A DNA stretch of 58,675 nucleotides from NCBI GenBank assembly GCA_030674155.1, contig CM060342.1, forward strand, positions 16,814,938 through 16,873,612, read 5' to 3'. This stretch comes from Stramonita haemastoma. Its lineage: Eukaryota > Mollusca > Gastropoda > Neogastropoda > Muricidae. A program made the translations under genes and the position numbers. Shown one piece after another: positions 46,531 through 57,079 of this stretch; position 1 is the first letter of the stretch; each line of letters opens with the position of its first letter. The notes under the pieces were generated by a model, which saw only the letters and a list, made by a program, of their open reading frames with translations, was not told the origin of the DNA and searched no databases.

Positions 46531-47904
46531 CTGAATATTTATTTAAAAAAAAACAAAACAAAACAAAAACCCCTCCCAAAATAATCCTTGAGGTTTAAAC
46601 CCTGACTTACCACTTTCACATAAATTCCAAATTTCTCCATCCGTGACAGAATGTAGTGTCCATGAAAACGACGCAAACAGGTGTCAAACAAAACACGATA
46701 CAGAGAGATATTAAACGTGTACAAGTGACAGTACTTTTTTTCAGTGAAACATTCAGTGTTCATCACATGCATGGAATACCAATGCTTCGCGAGTGAAGTG
46801 CACGATTTGAGTTCTGCCAAAACCGAATACAACATTAATATTAATTAGGTTACACAGTGCCAAATACATGTAACAACTGCGTGAAACAACACTTCAAATT
46901 CAGTGCGATCATCTCTTACATATTCGCAAAGTTTGTGACACATAATTTGCAAGTTTCTGACACATTCCCAAGTCTGATAGTTTCAGTTTTAGACATTTCT
47001 CAGCAAAACATTTTCTTCGATAGTTTATTATTTTTATTTTCAATTGTTTTAGGGACAACTTGCTTGTTATAATAATGATGTTAAGAGTGGGAGTAGTCTT
47101 GTTGACACAATTCCTTCAAGAAATGAGGAACTTGCATGTAAATTCTTTTGTTGTCATTGTTAAACAAATTCACTTGCTTTCTCTAAAAAAAAAAAAAAAA
47201 AAAAAAGGAGCAATTTTTATTACTAGTCAGGTCTTGTTTATTTTTCAGTAAGCTTTTCTTTTTGAAATAATTTCTCCAAAGAAACAACTTTTTCTTAAGT
47301 AAAAAAACAACCAAACAAACAAAACAAAACAAAACACTTTTTCTTAAGTAGGAGCGCAATGTTGCGTTAAATTCTTTGTTTTCTTTTTTTGTTTTAGTCT
47401 TATATTTTTCTGTCTTTTGTTGCATCCTATCACGGGCTGTAATGCTTTCTCATTTCATTCAAGTCACCGGGAAAGAATGGTTCTCTTTTACTGTGCTGAC
47501 AAGGATCAGGGTGAGCAAAACAGTTCATTCCTGGCTAAAATGAGTACTAATTTGTTGTATCACATCTGAATAATAAGCTATGATACTGCTAACGCTTTCT
47601 CTGGGATGACATAAAACACAAAATCAGTATTAAGAAGAGCCACCCTTTTACTGAAATCCTGGCTGTTGTTTTTCAAAAAATCTTCATCTATGATAACAAT
47701 AGAATTCCCTAATTGCATGCACAAAAATCTGGCCATGGATGAACCTGGGAGCTCTAGCTAAGAGCCCCCCCCCCCCCCCCCCCCCTTCAAGATCCACACA
47801 AAAAAATCTAGGGGCAATATTTGTCAATGGCAATTCAAACCCCATCTTGGAAAGCTTCCCTGCTTTTTTTAGAAATCATTAATTTCATGAAAATTGAATT
47901 TTGG
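46531..47904. other. AT-rich stretch without recognised gene
   Basis: Poly-A/T tracts, a C run at 47766-47785 and short open frames. Nothing recognisable. Confidence 0.45.
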
Positions 47905-48200
47905 AATCTTCTTCTGATAACACTTCTTTAGAACCAGCAATATATTCTAGTCAACTTTCAAAACGAAGCATCGATACTGTCCACGTAAAAGAGACACAAC
48001 GCATGTCAAACTCTCCATGAGAGACAGACCACGAATGCCGACCGTTGTTCGGATCTTAGTCTGATAATGCTTCTTTAGAACAAAGCAATATATTCTAGTA
48101 AGTAACATTTCAAAACAAAGTACCGATACTCTCCATGCAAAAAGGGACACAATGGATGCCATAATCGACACGAGTGACATACCATGAATGCTAACCATAG
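47905..48200. repeat. tandem duplication of about 145 bp
   Basis: CTGATAACACTTCTTTAGAA, CAATATATTCTAGTCAACTT and GCATCGATACTGTCCACG recur about 145 bp later as CTGATAATGCTTCTTTAGAA, CAATATATTCTAGTAAGT and GTACCGATACTCTCCATG. The units are diverged, so it is an old event. Confidence 0.85.
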
Positions 48201-50910
48201 CACTCCCCCTCCACCCCCCATTTAAAAAAACAACAACCCCAAAACAGCCACAACCTCAAAGAGAGAGATCCCCTACGCCAAAAAGAACGACGACACCAGG
48301 AGTCAGTCAAAGACTATCTATCAACACACCGGCAAGACACAGGAAGAAAAAGAACGACGAAAAACGGATGACTAGAACATGTATGTAAACGCAGGTTAAT
48401 TTAATTAAAGTGAAGGACAATACACTTCATGACGAGAAACGAACAAACATGTGGGTAGAAATTTTAAAAAAAACAAAAAGGGGGTGGGGGTGGAGCGATA
48501 TGACTATATGAACATAGAAAAGTTGAGGCAGAGGGTGCATAACTGAATTTTACCAAAGATATGGAAAAGGGAGCTAAGCCAGAGAAAAAAAAAAAAAAAA
48601 AGCCAGTGATAATAAAAAACCATGAGAGAGCATTTTTTTTAACCAAACACCAACCAGTAATATCGACCAGCAGGATATGAAATAAATTATGCAGGTTATA
48701 CAAACAAGACGTGCCTCTCTGTACACTGGACTTTCTTCCCCTTGATATTCTGAACAAGATTGTCGAGCCATCTATATGTTTCTTACGCTTACACATTTAA
48801 ACCTACTTGTGTCTTGGGAAATTTTCAATTTGACGTCATGATCTCAAGGTCAAGTGTAAGGTCAAGCTCAGTCGATAGTTCATATTTAAATCTTTTGGGT
48901 ATCTATGCTTGAAGATGACTGAGCAGCATAAAAAAAGCATCAACATAAATTTCACAAATGTGTGTGCTGGGTATAGTGCTTTTCCCTTGTGCACTTCACA
49001 CACTCTCAAGGATTGTGAATCTGGTCTTCCAAACACACACAAGAAGATAGAACACTAGCAAGTCTGCATGATACGATGACATTCCAAATCATAAAAAAGT
49101 CCCACCATCACTCTCAGTCAAAATGATGCCTTTTTTATCTTTCAAAAGATTTTAACATTTAAGTATTTACTGCTGACGAACCGAAATCTTGTTAAAAAAA
49201 TTGTACCAAAAAATGAACAGACACACACACACATGCAACATGATTCTAGTAAGACTAATACTAGTAATAGTTCACAAACCGGAACAGACATTTTCCATTT
49301 CAGTTCAAAAACAAACGACGGGGTGAAACAAAATGAGGAAGGAAAGAAAAAAAAAAACCGAGTGGAACGAAGCTTTCTCTGCAGCGTGTGAAACAAAACA
49401 TAGCGATGCCACAAACACAACAAAGGTTAAATCTTCTCTTGGTATGTGTCAGTCCATAAATGCAGAATGAATATCAGGAACCAGCCAAAGAACATCACTA
49501 ACACGTCCATCCATCCATTCACAATAATTTAATCCAAATTAACTCAAGGTCCACGAAAAAAAGAAAAAGGTAGATAAATGTCCATGTTACCCACCACTCT
49601 CCTCAATGTTCGTAACTTTTTTTACACATCCGAGTTTCATAATTCCTTTTTGTTACTTAGTATATATAAATCGGTATATTTTTCAGTAATACTAAATCTA
49701 CTTGGTACTTTTCGATATTGTCGATATACGATTTCAATCATGCTAAAACTAACAATATATCATCTAGATTTACAAAAAGATATCGTAATCATGCATATAA
49801 CTGTTTTAGCTTTACACAGAAACAGAAACTGATCTGTCATATTCCAAAACTAAGTGTCAGGTTCCACTGAAATAAGTTTGCGCCAAACCTGATGTGAGTG
49901 AGTACGGTGCCATGAGGTAGTAGAATCAGGAGGTGGTGTGACGTCACAATAATGCTCCCTGGACACACACGGAGGTGGCCTAGTCTTGGAACGCATGTGG
50001 AAAAATACACTGTTGTCTCAGATCCCAGGGGTTCTGCAGCAAGCATGAGGTTCAAATCTTCAAAACAACCTACCTACGTTTCAGCTAACATATCAGAGCT
50101 TCTGTGGCGTGTTAAGATTTTTGGTCTTTGATTGAATAAATCATGGCAAATGCGTTTCCATCTTTTTTTCTTTTCTTTTGTGTTCCGATGATTTGTCTTG
50201 ACATGAATTTATCATGTGTTTTTTTTTGCGATAAGGAAGCATGTTGTATTTGCACTCCCTATTAAAAATTTCTTTCAGTTTTTGTTATCGAAACAAAAGT
50301 GGAGATAATCACTTAAGACATTTTAGTAAAAAAAGTGCTCTTTTTCTTCAAATCATTCAAATAATTTTTTCTCATCAAAAGACAAAAAAAAATTCTCTTG
50401 ATGTTTTAAGCACAAAAAAAAGAGATCCCTTAAAATCAGAAGAGGTATGGTTCTAACTTTCACACCAAAAGTTGGATTCTTGTTTCTTGTTTTTTTTTCC
50501 TTACTCAAAAGATTGCTATGTGCTTTTCTTTTTCTCCTTTTAATAAAAATTCTTTAATTTCTTGCTCAATGCACAGACTATTTTCTGTGCTGTTGTACTG
50601 AAAAAAAAATCTAGATCAGTCTGTAACACTCATAAAAAGAAATCCCACAGAAACTCCTTGTCATCCTTGTTAATGTTATATATATAAAAGACTCGAGTAC
50701 AAACTATTTTTTGGTGCTTTTTCTTGACTAACAGGCAGCTCTTAACTATAACTGAATTCACACTACAGCGATAAAGAATTTTTTTTTTAAACTTTCCCAT
50801 CCAGTCTTTCTTTTCCTTTAATTTTCTAAATGTCAAGATTTCTTCTTTTAATATAAATCTCAGAACAAACCAGTTTGTAGTCAGTCGAAAAGTAGGGGAA
50901 GAGGGGACAG
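48201..50910. other. AT-rich stretch with a decayed SINE-D, no recognised gene
   Basis: A SINE-D-like segment lies around 48900-49090 (GTGCTGGGTATAGTGC, AGAACACTAGCAAGTCTGCA). A GC-richer patch at 49850-50060 (GTGTGACGTCACAATAATGC) has no recognisable coding content. Confidence 0.4.
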
Positions 50911-50914
50911 AGCT

Positions 50915-51375
50915 GCAATTGTGGAGTAATGCAAACTTGTAGCAACTGTGGAGTACTGCCAAACTGGTTTCAACTGTGGAGTACTGCTTTCAACTGTGGA
51001 GTACTTACTGCCAACCTGGTTCAACTGTGGATTATGGCCAACTTGGTTCAACTGTTGAGTATGGCCAACCAGTTTCAACTGTGGGGTATGGCCAACCTTT
51101 TTTTTTAAATGACCAACCAGTTTCAACTGTGGAGTATGTATGGTCAACCAGTTTTTTTTAATGACCAACCAGTTTCAACTGTGGAGTATGGCCAACCAGT
51201 TTCAACTGTGGAGTATGGCCAACCCGGTTCAACTGTGGGGTATAGCCAATCTGGTTCACCTTGGAGTATGGCCAAAATTGTTTAACTGTGGAGTACTGCC
51301 AACTTGGATTCAACTATGAAGTACTGCCAACCTAGGTTCAACTGTGGAGTACAGCCAACCTAGGTTCAAATGCGG
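50915..51375. repeat. 27-bp degenerate minisatellite
   Basis: Roughly fifteen units of TTCAACTGTGGAGTACTGCC plus AACCTGG, with unit variants GTATGGCCAACCAG, interspersed with T runs. More units appear at 51450-51510 beyond a SINE-A tail fragment. Confidence 0.93.
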
Positions 51376-51394
51376 CAAATTTCTTCCATTTCAA

Positions 51395-51447
51395 AGATAA
51401 TGAATAAGCACTCTTGTGCTTTTTTTTTTTTATATCCAGTCCCCCAG
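51395..51447 (-). mobile_element. SINE-A tail 2 fragment inside the 27-bp minisatellite
   Basis: TTTCAAAGATAATGAATAAG, CACTCTTGTGCTTTTTT and ATCCAGTCCC are the complement of the tail 2 end. Minisatellite units continue on both sides, so it was inserted into the array. Confidence 0.7.
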
Positions 51448-51599
51448 GTTGGAATACTGCCAAACAGGTTTCAACTGTAGAGTAGTGCAGCTGCAACTGT
51501 GGAATAGCCCCAACTCTCTCTCTCTCTCTCTTCCCCTCAATTAACCAAGATGACTGACTGTGTGGAAATGATTTTTTTTGTTTTGGTTTCAGTGCTGGT

Positions 51600-52022
51600 G
51601 GCCTGGTCCCTGTCACATGCTGCCTGTGAAGAGACAGAGATCCAAGGCTCCTCCTGCCTGTGTCTTGTCTGTCTGTCTGTGGAGGAGTGGGGGGCCTCCC
51701 CCCACTGACCGTATGTCTGTGTCTGTCTGTCCCTCCCTCAGCCCTGACTGACTAGTGCGCATCATCGTCGTCGCATCCTCGCCTCTCTTTCCCGGCCTCC
51801 ATTCAAGAGAAGTTAACTGCTGCCTGTGGAATCCGGTCCTGAGAGATCTTTAGGCCAAGAAAAAAGCCCTGGTCTGCATTTGTTTGTTTTGTTTCGTGAG
51901 GAGGAGGAATAGGAGGAGAAGGAGAAGGCCAAGAATCATGGCTGCCTCGCCTCCTCGTCCCCCCCCCAAAAAAGCCAGCCAGACGTCGTCGTGTCGCGTC
52001 GTGGCGAGCGGAGGAGGACGAC
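51600..52022 (-). other. probable 3' UTR start of the PP2C gene
   Basis: GC-rich, repeat-poor sequence directly downstream of the phosphatase stop codon, with TCTG-type short repeats around 51660-51740. It is compositionally continuous with exon d and unlike the AT-rich minisatellite below 51500. No convincing poly(A) signal on the minus strand could be assigned, so the true transcript end is unknown. Confidence 0.35.
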
Positions 52023-52473
52023 CTATGTGAAACCGTCCACACTGTGCGACACTTCTGTCAGCGTCAACCTGGAGAGACCAGCAGGGTCCACCGACGAAGC
52101 GCCGCTCTCCACGCTGGCGGCCCCCGACGCCTGGGTTCCCGGGGTGTGGTCCCCGTTCTCTCGCGGAGCGAACTGGAACGTGGCGGGCACCGGCCCCACA
52201 GGTTTGGCCACGTCTTTGCGCAGAAAGACGACGATGCAGGAGATGTTGTCGCCCGACCCTTTGTCCTTGGCGCAGGTCACCACCTGCCGCGCCACCTGGT
52301 GGTGACCTTGCGGGTGGCGGGCCAGGTAGGAGTGGACCAGGACGGGGATGTCCGAGGGGCGAGGACGTCCCAGACCCCGTCACACCCCAGCACCAGGTAA
52401 TCCTCGGTGCCCGTGCGTTGGAAGCTGAAGGTGTCGGCGTCGCTGCACAGGAACGGTTTCTCGTGGATGTCCC
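52023..52473 (-). CDS. PPM1F: PPM1E/PPM1F-like PP2C phosphatase, terminal coding exon d
   Basis: The exon starts after a TTTTTTCCAG acceptor and completes the Gly codon begun in exon c, reading GDIHEKPFLCSDAD, then YLVLGCDGVWDVL with the CDGxxD metal ligand, then KDKGSGDNISCIVVFLRKD with the GSxDN ligand. All are in the expected order for PPM1E/PPM1F. After the domain a tail of about 58 residues rich in Ser, Ala and Gly ends with SVDGFT and a TAG at 52023-52025. The frame breaks near 52352, where GGACATCC appears to lack one base; with it the exon is 452 nt and fits the phase. The exon is far more GC-rich than its surroundings. The tail is shorter than the long C-terminal extension of vertebrate PPM1E and closer to PPM1F, so a later undetected break cannot be excluded. 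Confidence 0.88.
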
Positions 52474-52505
52474 CTGGAAAAAAGACACCGGCATTGAGGT
52501 ATTTA

Positions 52506-52818
52506 GCCGCCGCTGTAGTCTAGTGGTTAGGGGCGTTGGACTCGTAATCTAAAAGGTTGCGTGCGGGTTCGATCCCAGCTTTCGGCTATGGCATTGTGCC
52601 CTTGGAAAAGGCACTTTACAGCTATTTTCTCACCACCCCACCCAGGTGTAAAAGGGGTACCAACCTTGTGTTGGGGGTTAACCCTGCGATAGACTGGCGT
52701 CCTATCTGGTGGGGGGGGGGGGGGGGGGGTGTCTATGACTCTCAGTCGCTTAACGCCACAGAAACCGGGATAAGCACTGGCCTGATGAGCCTTAGGCTCG
52801 GGACAGACTTGAACTTTT
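52506..52818 (+). mobile_element. SINE-B copy in the intron between exons c and d
   Basis: Full-length SINE-B with head GCCGCTGTAGTCTAGTGG, B box GGTTCGATCCC, the GGTGTAAAAGGGGTACC body block and a truncated GGACAGACTTGAAC end. A 20-base-plus G run near 52709-52730 replaces the usual AGGGGGAG. Degenerate target duplications around ATTGAGGTATTTAGC and ATTGAGCTATTTGGC flank it. It ends 33 nt upstream of the exon d acceptor in gene orientation. Confidence 0.85.
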
Positions 52819-53179
52819 CTTTTAATTGAGCTATTTGGCATTGTTCTTTGGGTTTTAAAAAAAAATATTTGGCATTGTTTTTACTCTCTCATTATATCTC
52901 AATGCACACAGCTGTCGGTTCCCCCCCCAGTTTCAGCTCCTTTCAAATGCTAATTAATCCATCCCAGCCCAGGCCAGATCGGGGGCCAGCTGGTGCTAAT
53001 TATAGCAGGACTGACCACAGCAGGACTGACTAGGTAAAAGGAAGGGGGGGATCAATAAATATAGCAGTTTTGACTGGGTGATGTTGGATTTGTACAGTGT
53101 GTTTTTCTCAATTTTTTTTTTTCTTTCATAGATTGATACTTTTCAAGCATTGAAAAACATATCCAAAAATCTTTATATT

Positions 53180-53504
53180 TCTACTTTGTTAACAACAATC
53201 TAATAAATGAAGATCAGTCAGGCTTTCGTAAAAACTATTCTTGTCACACAGCTCTAACTCAACTTACAGACAGTCTTATACACAACATAAATGAAAATAA
53301 CTATACAGGCCTAATTTTTGTTGACTTTAAAAAAGCATTTGATGTAATTAATCACTCCTTACTAGTGTGTAAACTTCACCTATATAAACTAACACCTGAA
53401 ATAATCTTTTAAAAAGTTTTTTGTCAGATAGACAGCAGCTGGTAACTGCAAATAATCAAACATCAGAACTAGTATCTATTAAACATGGAGTACCACAAGG
53501 ATCA
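53180..53504 (+). pseudogene. non-LTR retrotransposon reverse-transcriptase fragment
   Basis: Conceptual translation gives LINEDQSGFRKNYSCHTAL, then FVDFKKAFDVINH, then a frame break near 53410, then TSELVSIKHGVPQGS. These are the classic non-LTR RT blocks (QSGFR, FxDxxKAFD with one catalytic Asp, GVPQGS). It is truncated at both ends and lacks the FADD block. It lies in the intron between exons c and d, antisense to the phosphatase gene, and stops 15 nt from the exon c donor. CR1/Jockey-type affinity is likely but not proven. Confidence 0.82.
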
Positions 53505-53519
53505 AGGACACGAACTAAC

Positions 53520-53616
53520 CTATTGCCCGAGACACAGCCACGCTGCCATTGACGCGCCAAACCCCAAAGGCGTTGGTCACAAATCCTCCCAGCTCCTCAA
53601 TACGTCTCCTCTCATC
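53520..53616 (-). CDS. PPM1F: PPM1E/PPM1F-like PP2C phosphatase, exon c
   Basis: A 97-nt exon, intact in frame, encodes [20 protein letters not shown] followed by [13 protein letters not shown]. This is the PP2C stretch with the ExxRIxxxGG helix and the RVNGxxAVSRAxGD signature preceding the third metal-site region. The acceptor is CAATTTCAG before GATGAG and the donor is GCAATAG followed by GTTAGT. It begins in phase 0 and ends after the first base of a Gly codon, matching exon d. Both flanks are transposon-derived: an antisense reverse-transcriptase fragment ends about 15 nt beyond the donor, and a SINE-B copy begins about 24 nt upstream of the acceptor. No frame damage is visible here. Confidence 0.92.
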
Positions 53617-53637
53617 CTGAAATTGGCAAACAACAAC

Positions 53638-53938
53638 AAGTTAAAGTTAGTTAAAGTCTGTCCTGAGCATAAGGCTCATCAGGCCAGTGCTTATCCCGGT
53701 TTCTGTGGCGTTAAGCGACTGAGAGTCATAGACTCCCCCCCCTGGATAGGACGCCAGTCTATCGCAGGGTTAACCCCCAACACAACGTTGGTACCCCCTT
53801 TTACACCTGGGTGGGGTGAGAAAATAGCCGTAAAGTGCCTTTTCCAAGGGCACAACGCCACAGCCGAAAGCTGGGATCGAACCCGCAACCTTTAGATTAC
53901 GAGTCCAACGCCCTAACCACTAGACTACAGCAGCGGCC
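53638..53938 (-). mobile_element. SINE-B copy in the intron between exons b and c
   Basis: Reverse-orientation SINE-B with the tRNA-like head at the right end (B box complement GGGATCGAACC near 53874) and the conserved 3' end GGACAGACTTTAACTAACTT at the left. Imperfect target duplications of about 14 bp (GCAAACAACAACAAG and GGCCAAACAACAATAG) flank it. It starts about 24 nt from the exon c acceptor, so the branch-point region of that intron may be SINE-derived. Confidence 0.85.
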
Positions 53939-54044
53939 AAACAACAATAGATTATATACATGCATGTATTTTTGATCCTGTTAACTCCAATCCATCCTTT
54001 TAAACCAAATCAAATTAGGTTGGCATAGCCTTAGAGGTTAGCCT

Positions 54045-54400
54045 AGGGGGGAACAGGTTAGCCTAGTGGTTAGAACATTGCTGCTAGCAATCTGACGACC
54101 TGAGTTTGAATCCCGTTCAAGGGGATTTTCCCCTTGGAGTTAACATCAGTGCAGACTCCATTCCTCCCAGAAAGTCCTTCAGATGAGACTATAAACCGAG
54201 GCCCCGTGTGCGAACGCATGCAGAACATCTTGCGCGCACGTTAAATCCTGTTCCGCTTTTTGAAAGAGTAGGCCATTGTGTGCTGGTGGGAACAGATGAC
54301 AAAATTGACAAAACTGCATACACACACTACAGGGACTAGATGTAAAAAAAAAGCACATAGGTGCTTATTCCATTATCCTTAATATATATAATAATAATAA
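54045..54400 (+). mobile_element. SINE-A full-length copy, tail 2, in the intron between exons b and c
   Basis: Head GGTTAGCCTAGTGGTTAGAA with B box GAGTTTGAATCCC, AGTTAACATCAGTGCAGACT, GAGACTATAAACCGAGGCCC, AGAGTAGGCCATTGTGTGC, and tail 2 AGCACATAGGTGCTTATTCC with a TAATAATAA end. A partial repeat of the head (AGGTTAGCCTAGGG) precedes it at 54037. Confidence 0.87.
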
Positions 54401-54434
54401 TTTAAAAAAATTAACTCAGAATGTAGCCACCATG

Positions 54435-54740
54435 GAGGCGCCTGTTTTAGGGATTTTTACCCTGGAGTTAACATCAGTGCTGACTCCACTACTCCAAAGA
54501 ATCCTTCAGATGAGACAATAAACTGAGGGCAGATGAGCAAACACACCAACAGAGACATCTTGCCCACATCTTGTTCCGCCTTTCAGAAGAGTACTAGGAT
54601 GTTACTTCATGCTGGCAGGAACCAATATGTATAGACTCCATCTCTGATGATGCAACGTAGCTATCTTTAAGGTGGTTAAAAATGGTCACATACGCAAAAA
54701 CCTCATCATCAGACATGTAGCCGTGGAACAATTTTTTAAC
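54435..54740 (+). mobile_element. SINE-A partial copy, tail 1
   Basis: It begins at GGGATTTTTACCCTGGAGTT and ends ACGCAAAAACCTCATCATC. The head is missing and it directly follows the tail 2 copy. Confidence 0.75.
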
Positions 54741-54950
54741 TAAAAAAAAAAAAAATTGCACCTAAGAAATTTTTTTTTTTCTTTCACTTTGAATTCACCA
54801 ACCAGTCCACAAAAACAACAACCACATGAAGCAAAAATACCCATGTACAACAAAGAACAGCAACTGATGAACAAAACACAACTTTTTGCAATTCCTGGCA
54901 AAAAACAGAAAAGGACACTGCCTGAAGTACAGACAGAGCAGCAGCCGCAC

Positions 54951-55095
54951 CTCTCTGTTGGGCTTGTGGGGGGCCATGAAAGTGATGGCTCGCCCTTCTC
55001 GAACCACCATCGCCTGCGAGTCTCCCAGCCACGACACATAGCAGTGATCTCCCCTTAACAGTACGCTGACCCCCTGTCGACCCGCTGCGTAATTT
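54951..55095 (-). CDS. PPM1F: PPM1E/PPM1F-like PP2C phosphatase, exon b
   Basis: The exon encodes the central beta-sheet of the PP2C fold: VSVLLRGDHCYVSWLGDSQA followed by MVVREGR and MAPHKPNRE. The GDS motif after a hydrophobic strand and the PHKPxRE turn are diagnostic of PP2C and closest to PPM1E/PPM1F. Splice sites are a pyrimidine-rich TTTTCTACAG acceptor before AAATTACGC and GAGAG followed by GTGCGG at the donor. Length is 145 nt. The first 10 codons read in one frame and the remainder in another. A run of five G near 55072-55076 appears to hold one base too many; without it the exon is 144 nt with phase 0 on both sides, joining cleanly to exons a and c. The donor GTGCGG is weaker than the others. 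Confidence 0.87.
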
Positions 55096-55244
55096 CTGTA
55101 GAAAACACACAATCATTGACGTGAAAGATATGTATGTGAAAAAAAGAACGGCAGGTGGTTTAGGAAAAAAAAAAAAGTAAGCAAAGTTCATGCATTACCC
55201 TCTCCACTCGTGTGTCTGTCTGAGGTGATCTCTTGCCCCTGTTT

Positions 55245-55513
55245 CTGGCTAGAGTGCTGAGGTTCACCAATGGTGAGATTTAGCATATGCCATCGTTTTT
55301 ACCCACCATTAGCGTAACCACGTTCCAATTTCAAGGATGGTGTCTTACATCAACACCTGTGTGCATGTGTTTTTTATCAAATTTTGCCATCTGTTCCTTA
55401 CCAGCATGAAATGGCCTACTCCTCTGAGAGGCACAAGGAGTTTTCAACATGTGCTCAAGATGTTCTGCGTGTGTTCACACACAGGATTTTGGTAATAATA
55501 AAAAAATAATAAT

Positions 55514-55579
<66 letters not shown>

Positions 55580-55945
55580 TGACAACAACAACAATAACAA
55601 CAACAATAATAAATTAAAAAAATATATAATAATTATAATAATAATGATAATAATGATTTTGTTTACAGCCCTACCGACCACAAAAGCCATATCAGGGCTG
55701 TCAACTCATTCAGTTTCAGTAACTTTCAACTTCAGGTTCAAAACCAACACATCCCAATCCTTTCAAATATTTAACACTGTCCATCTCGGTTTACAGCCTC
55801 ATCCAAAGGACTTTTAGGGAGTGGAGTCAGTACTGATGTTAATTCCAGAGGAAATTTCCCTAAAACAGGCACCTCCGTGGTGGCTTGATCCTGAACCCTC
55901 AGATCACGAGCACAAAGCTCTGGCCACTAGGCTATCCCACCCCCT
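55245..55945 (-). mobile_element. SINE-A copy, tail 1, split by an AAT microsatellite
   Basis: Complementary tail 1 starts at 55247 (CTAGAGTGCTGAGGTTCACC) and the body is interrupted at 55494 by about 175 bases of AAT/AAC repeat plus unique sequence. It resumes at 55787 (CTCGGTTTACAGCCTCATCC) and ends in the head complement GGCCACTAGGCTATCCC. Confidence 0.78.
55494..55660. repeat. (AAT)n microsatellite
   Basis: About 25 AAT units with a CAACAACAA interruption and a second AAT block. It lies in the intron between exons a and b. Confidence 0.95.
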
Positions 55946-56090
55946 TGCCCTGGAATTAACATTGGTGCTGACTCCACTCCTCTCAAAGTCCTTTGCACAA
56001 GACAACCCAGGTCCAATGTGCAAAAGTGAGCAGAATGTCTTGCACAGAGGCTAAAACCATATCCACCTTTTTCAGTAGACCTTTAAATTA
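55945..56090 (+). mobile_element. SINE-A body fragment
   Basis: CTGGAATTAACATTGGTGCT, GACTCCACTCCTCTCAAAGT and GCAGAATGTCTTGCACAGAG match the SINE-A body in plus orientation. Both ends are truncated. Confidence 0.68.
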
Positions 56091-56454
56091 AAAAAAAAAA
56101 ATGGAGTGCAATAACCATCCATAAACATTAAAATGCATGTGACATGTACAATTATGGACCCAAATTCATGTGTAGTAATGTCAATATGTTTGAGGCAAAA
56201 CAAAATCCAAATTTCCAAATATACTATAGTCAGTACTTTATATGAATACTCGCAGAACATATTTCCCTAATAAATATGATCTGTTGATAACTGGCGATAA
56301 AAAACCCAGGGGAAAAAGTTACAGAGGAGTTACATACACAAATGTTGTCCCTGAAAACTACAAACAGCAACAACAACAACAAAGATGCTAGAGGAATTAA
56401 AAGGATGATGTGATGAGCTATCTCCTTTCTGTATATATATATATTTTAAAAATC

Positions 56455-56720
56455 CCCATAGATGGAATGCAGCTACCTTAACACTCTCCCAACTTTTATG
56501 GGAGAGAACCCCTCTTTCCTAGTGCATGTGCACTGTGCACGCTTCTGTAACCCAGTAGTGGGTGATACACAGGGAAGGGTTAATAGCTGGTTGGTTACCC
56601 AATAATGGGTTACCCAGAGAGAAAACCTTAATGGAGGGTAAAAACAGTCGCATGTATACACCAAAATCACCATTGCCGATTGGTGAACCTTGGAACTTTA
56701 GTCAAGGACTGGCAAAAAAA
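56455..56720 (+). mobile_element. SINE-A tail 1 fragment with a TTAA-targeted insertion
   Basis: ATGGAATGCAGCTACCTTAA is followed by about 150 bases of foreign sequence and then ACCTTAATGGAGGGTAAAAA and GATTGGTGAACCTTGGAAC. The repeated ACCTTAA (56475-56481 and 56625-56631) is the duplicated target. Confidence 0.75.
56478..56631. mobile_element. small TTAA-flanked insertion
   Basis: TTAA on both sides within a duplicated ACCTTAA. The insert starts CACTCTCCCAACTTTTATGG and contains repeated GGTTACCCA motifs. The match between its two ends is weak, so class assignment to piggyBac-like MITEs is tentative. Confidence 0.5.
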
Positions 56721-56783
56721 ACACCTTAAAAAGGAAAAGGAAGAAAAAAACCTGAAAAAAACCCACCCTCACCTGTTCCTCTA

Positions 56784-57074
56784 GCCACTGCGGTAGTTTA
56801 GTGGTTAGGGCGTTGGACTTGTAATCTAAAGGTTGCGGGTTCGATCCCAGTTTTCGGCTATAGCGTTGTGCCCTTGGAAAAGGCACTTTACGGCTGTTTT
56901 CCTCACCTCACCCAGGTGTAAAAGGGGTGCCAACCTTGTGTTGGGGGTTAACCCTGCGATAGACTGGCGTCCTATCCAGGGGGGAGTCTATGACTCTCAG
57001 TCGCTTAACGCCACAGAAACTGGGATAGGCACCGGCCTGATGAGCCTTAGGCTCGGGACAGACGTTAACTTTAA
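56784..57074 (+). mobile_element. SINE-B copy inserted at the exon a donor site
   Basis: A complete SINE-B copy, antisense to the phosphatase gene. The tRNA-like head has an A box around TAGTTTAGTGGTTAGGGC and a B box GGTTCGATCCC; the body contains the GGAAAAGGCACTTTACGG and CGATAGACTGGCGTCC segments, and the end is GACGTTAACTTTAA. It is flanked by a perfect 15-bp target duplication, CTCACCTGTTCCTCT, at 56768-56782 and 57075-57089. The right-hand copy contains the last 10 nt of exon a plus the first 5 nt of the intron, so the insertion duplicated a 5' splice site. Confidence 0.9.
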
Positions 57075-57079
57075 CTCAC

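Noticed and set aside
54784..55191. Open frames overlapping exon b and running into the intron
   Set aside because: Only the part between the acceptor at 55096 and the donor at 54950 matches PP2C. The rest is intron read-through.
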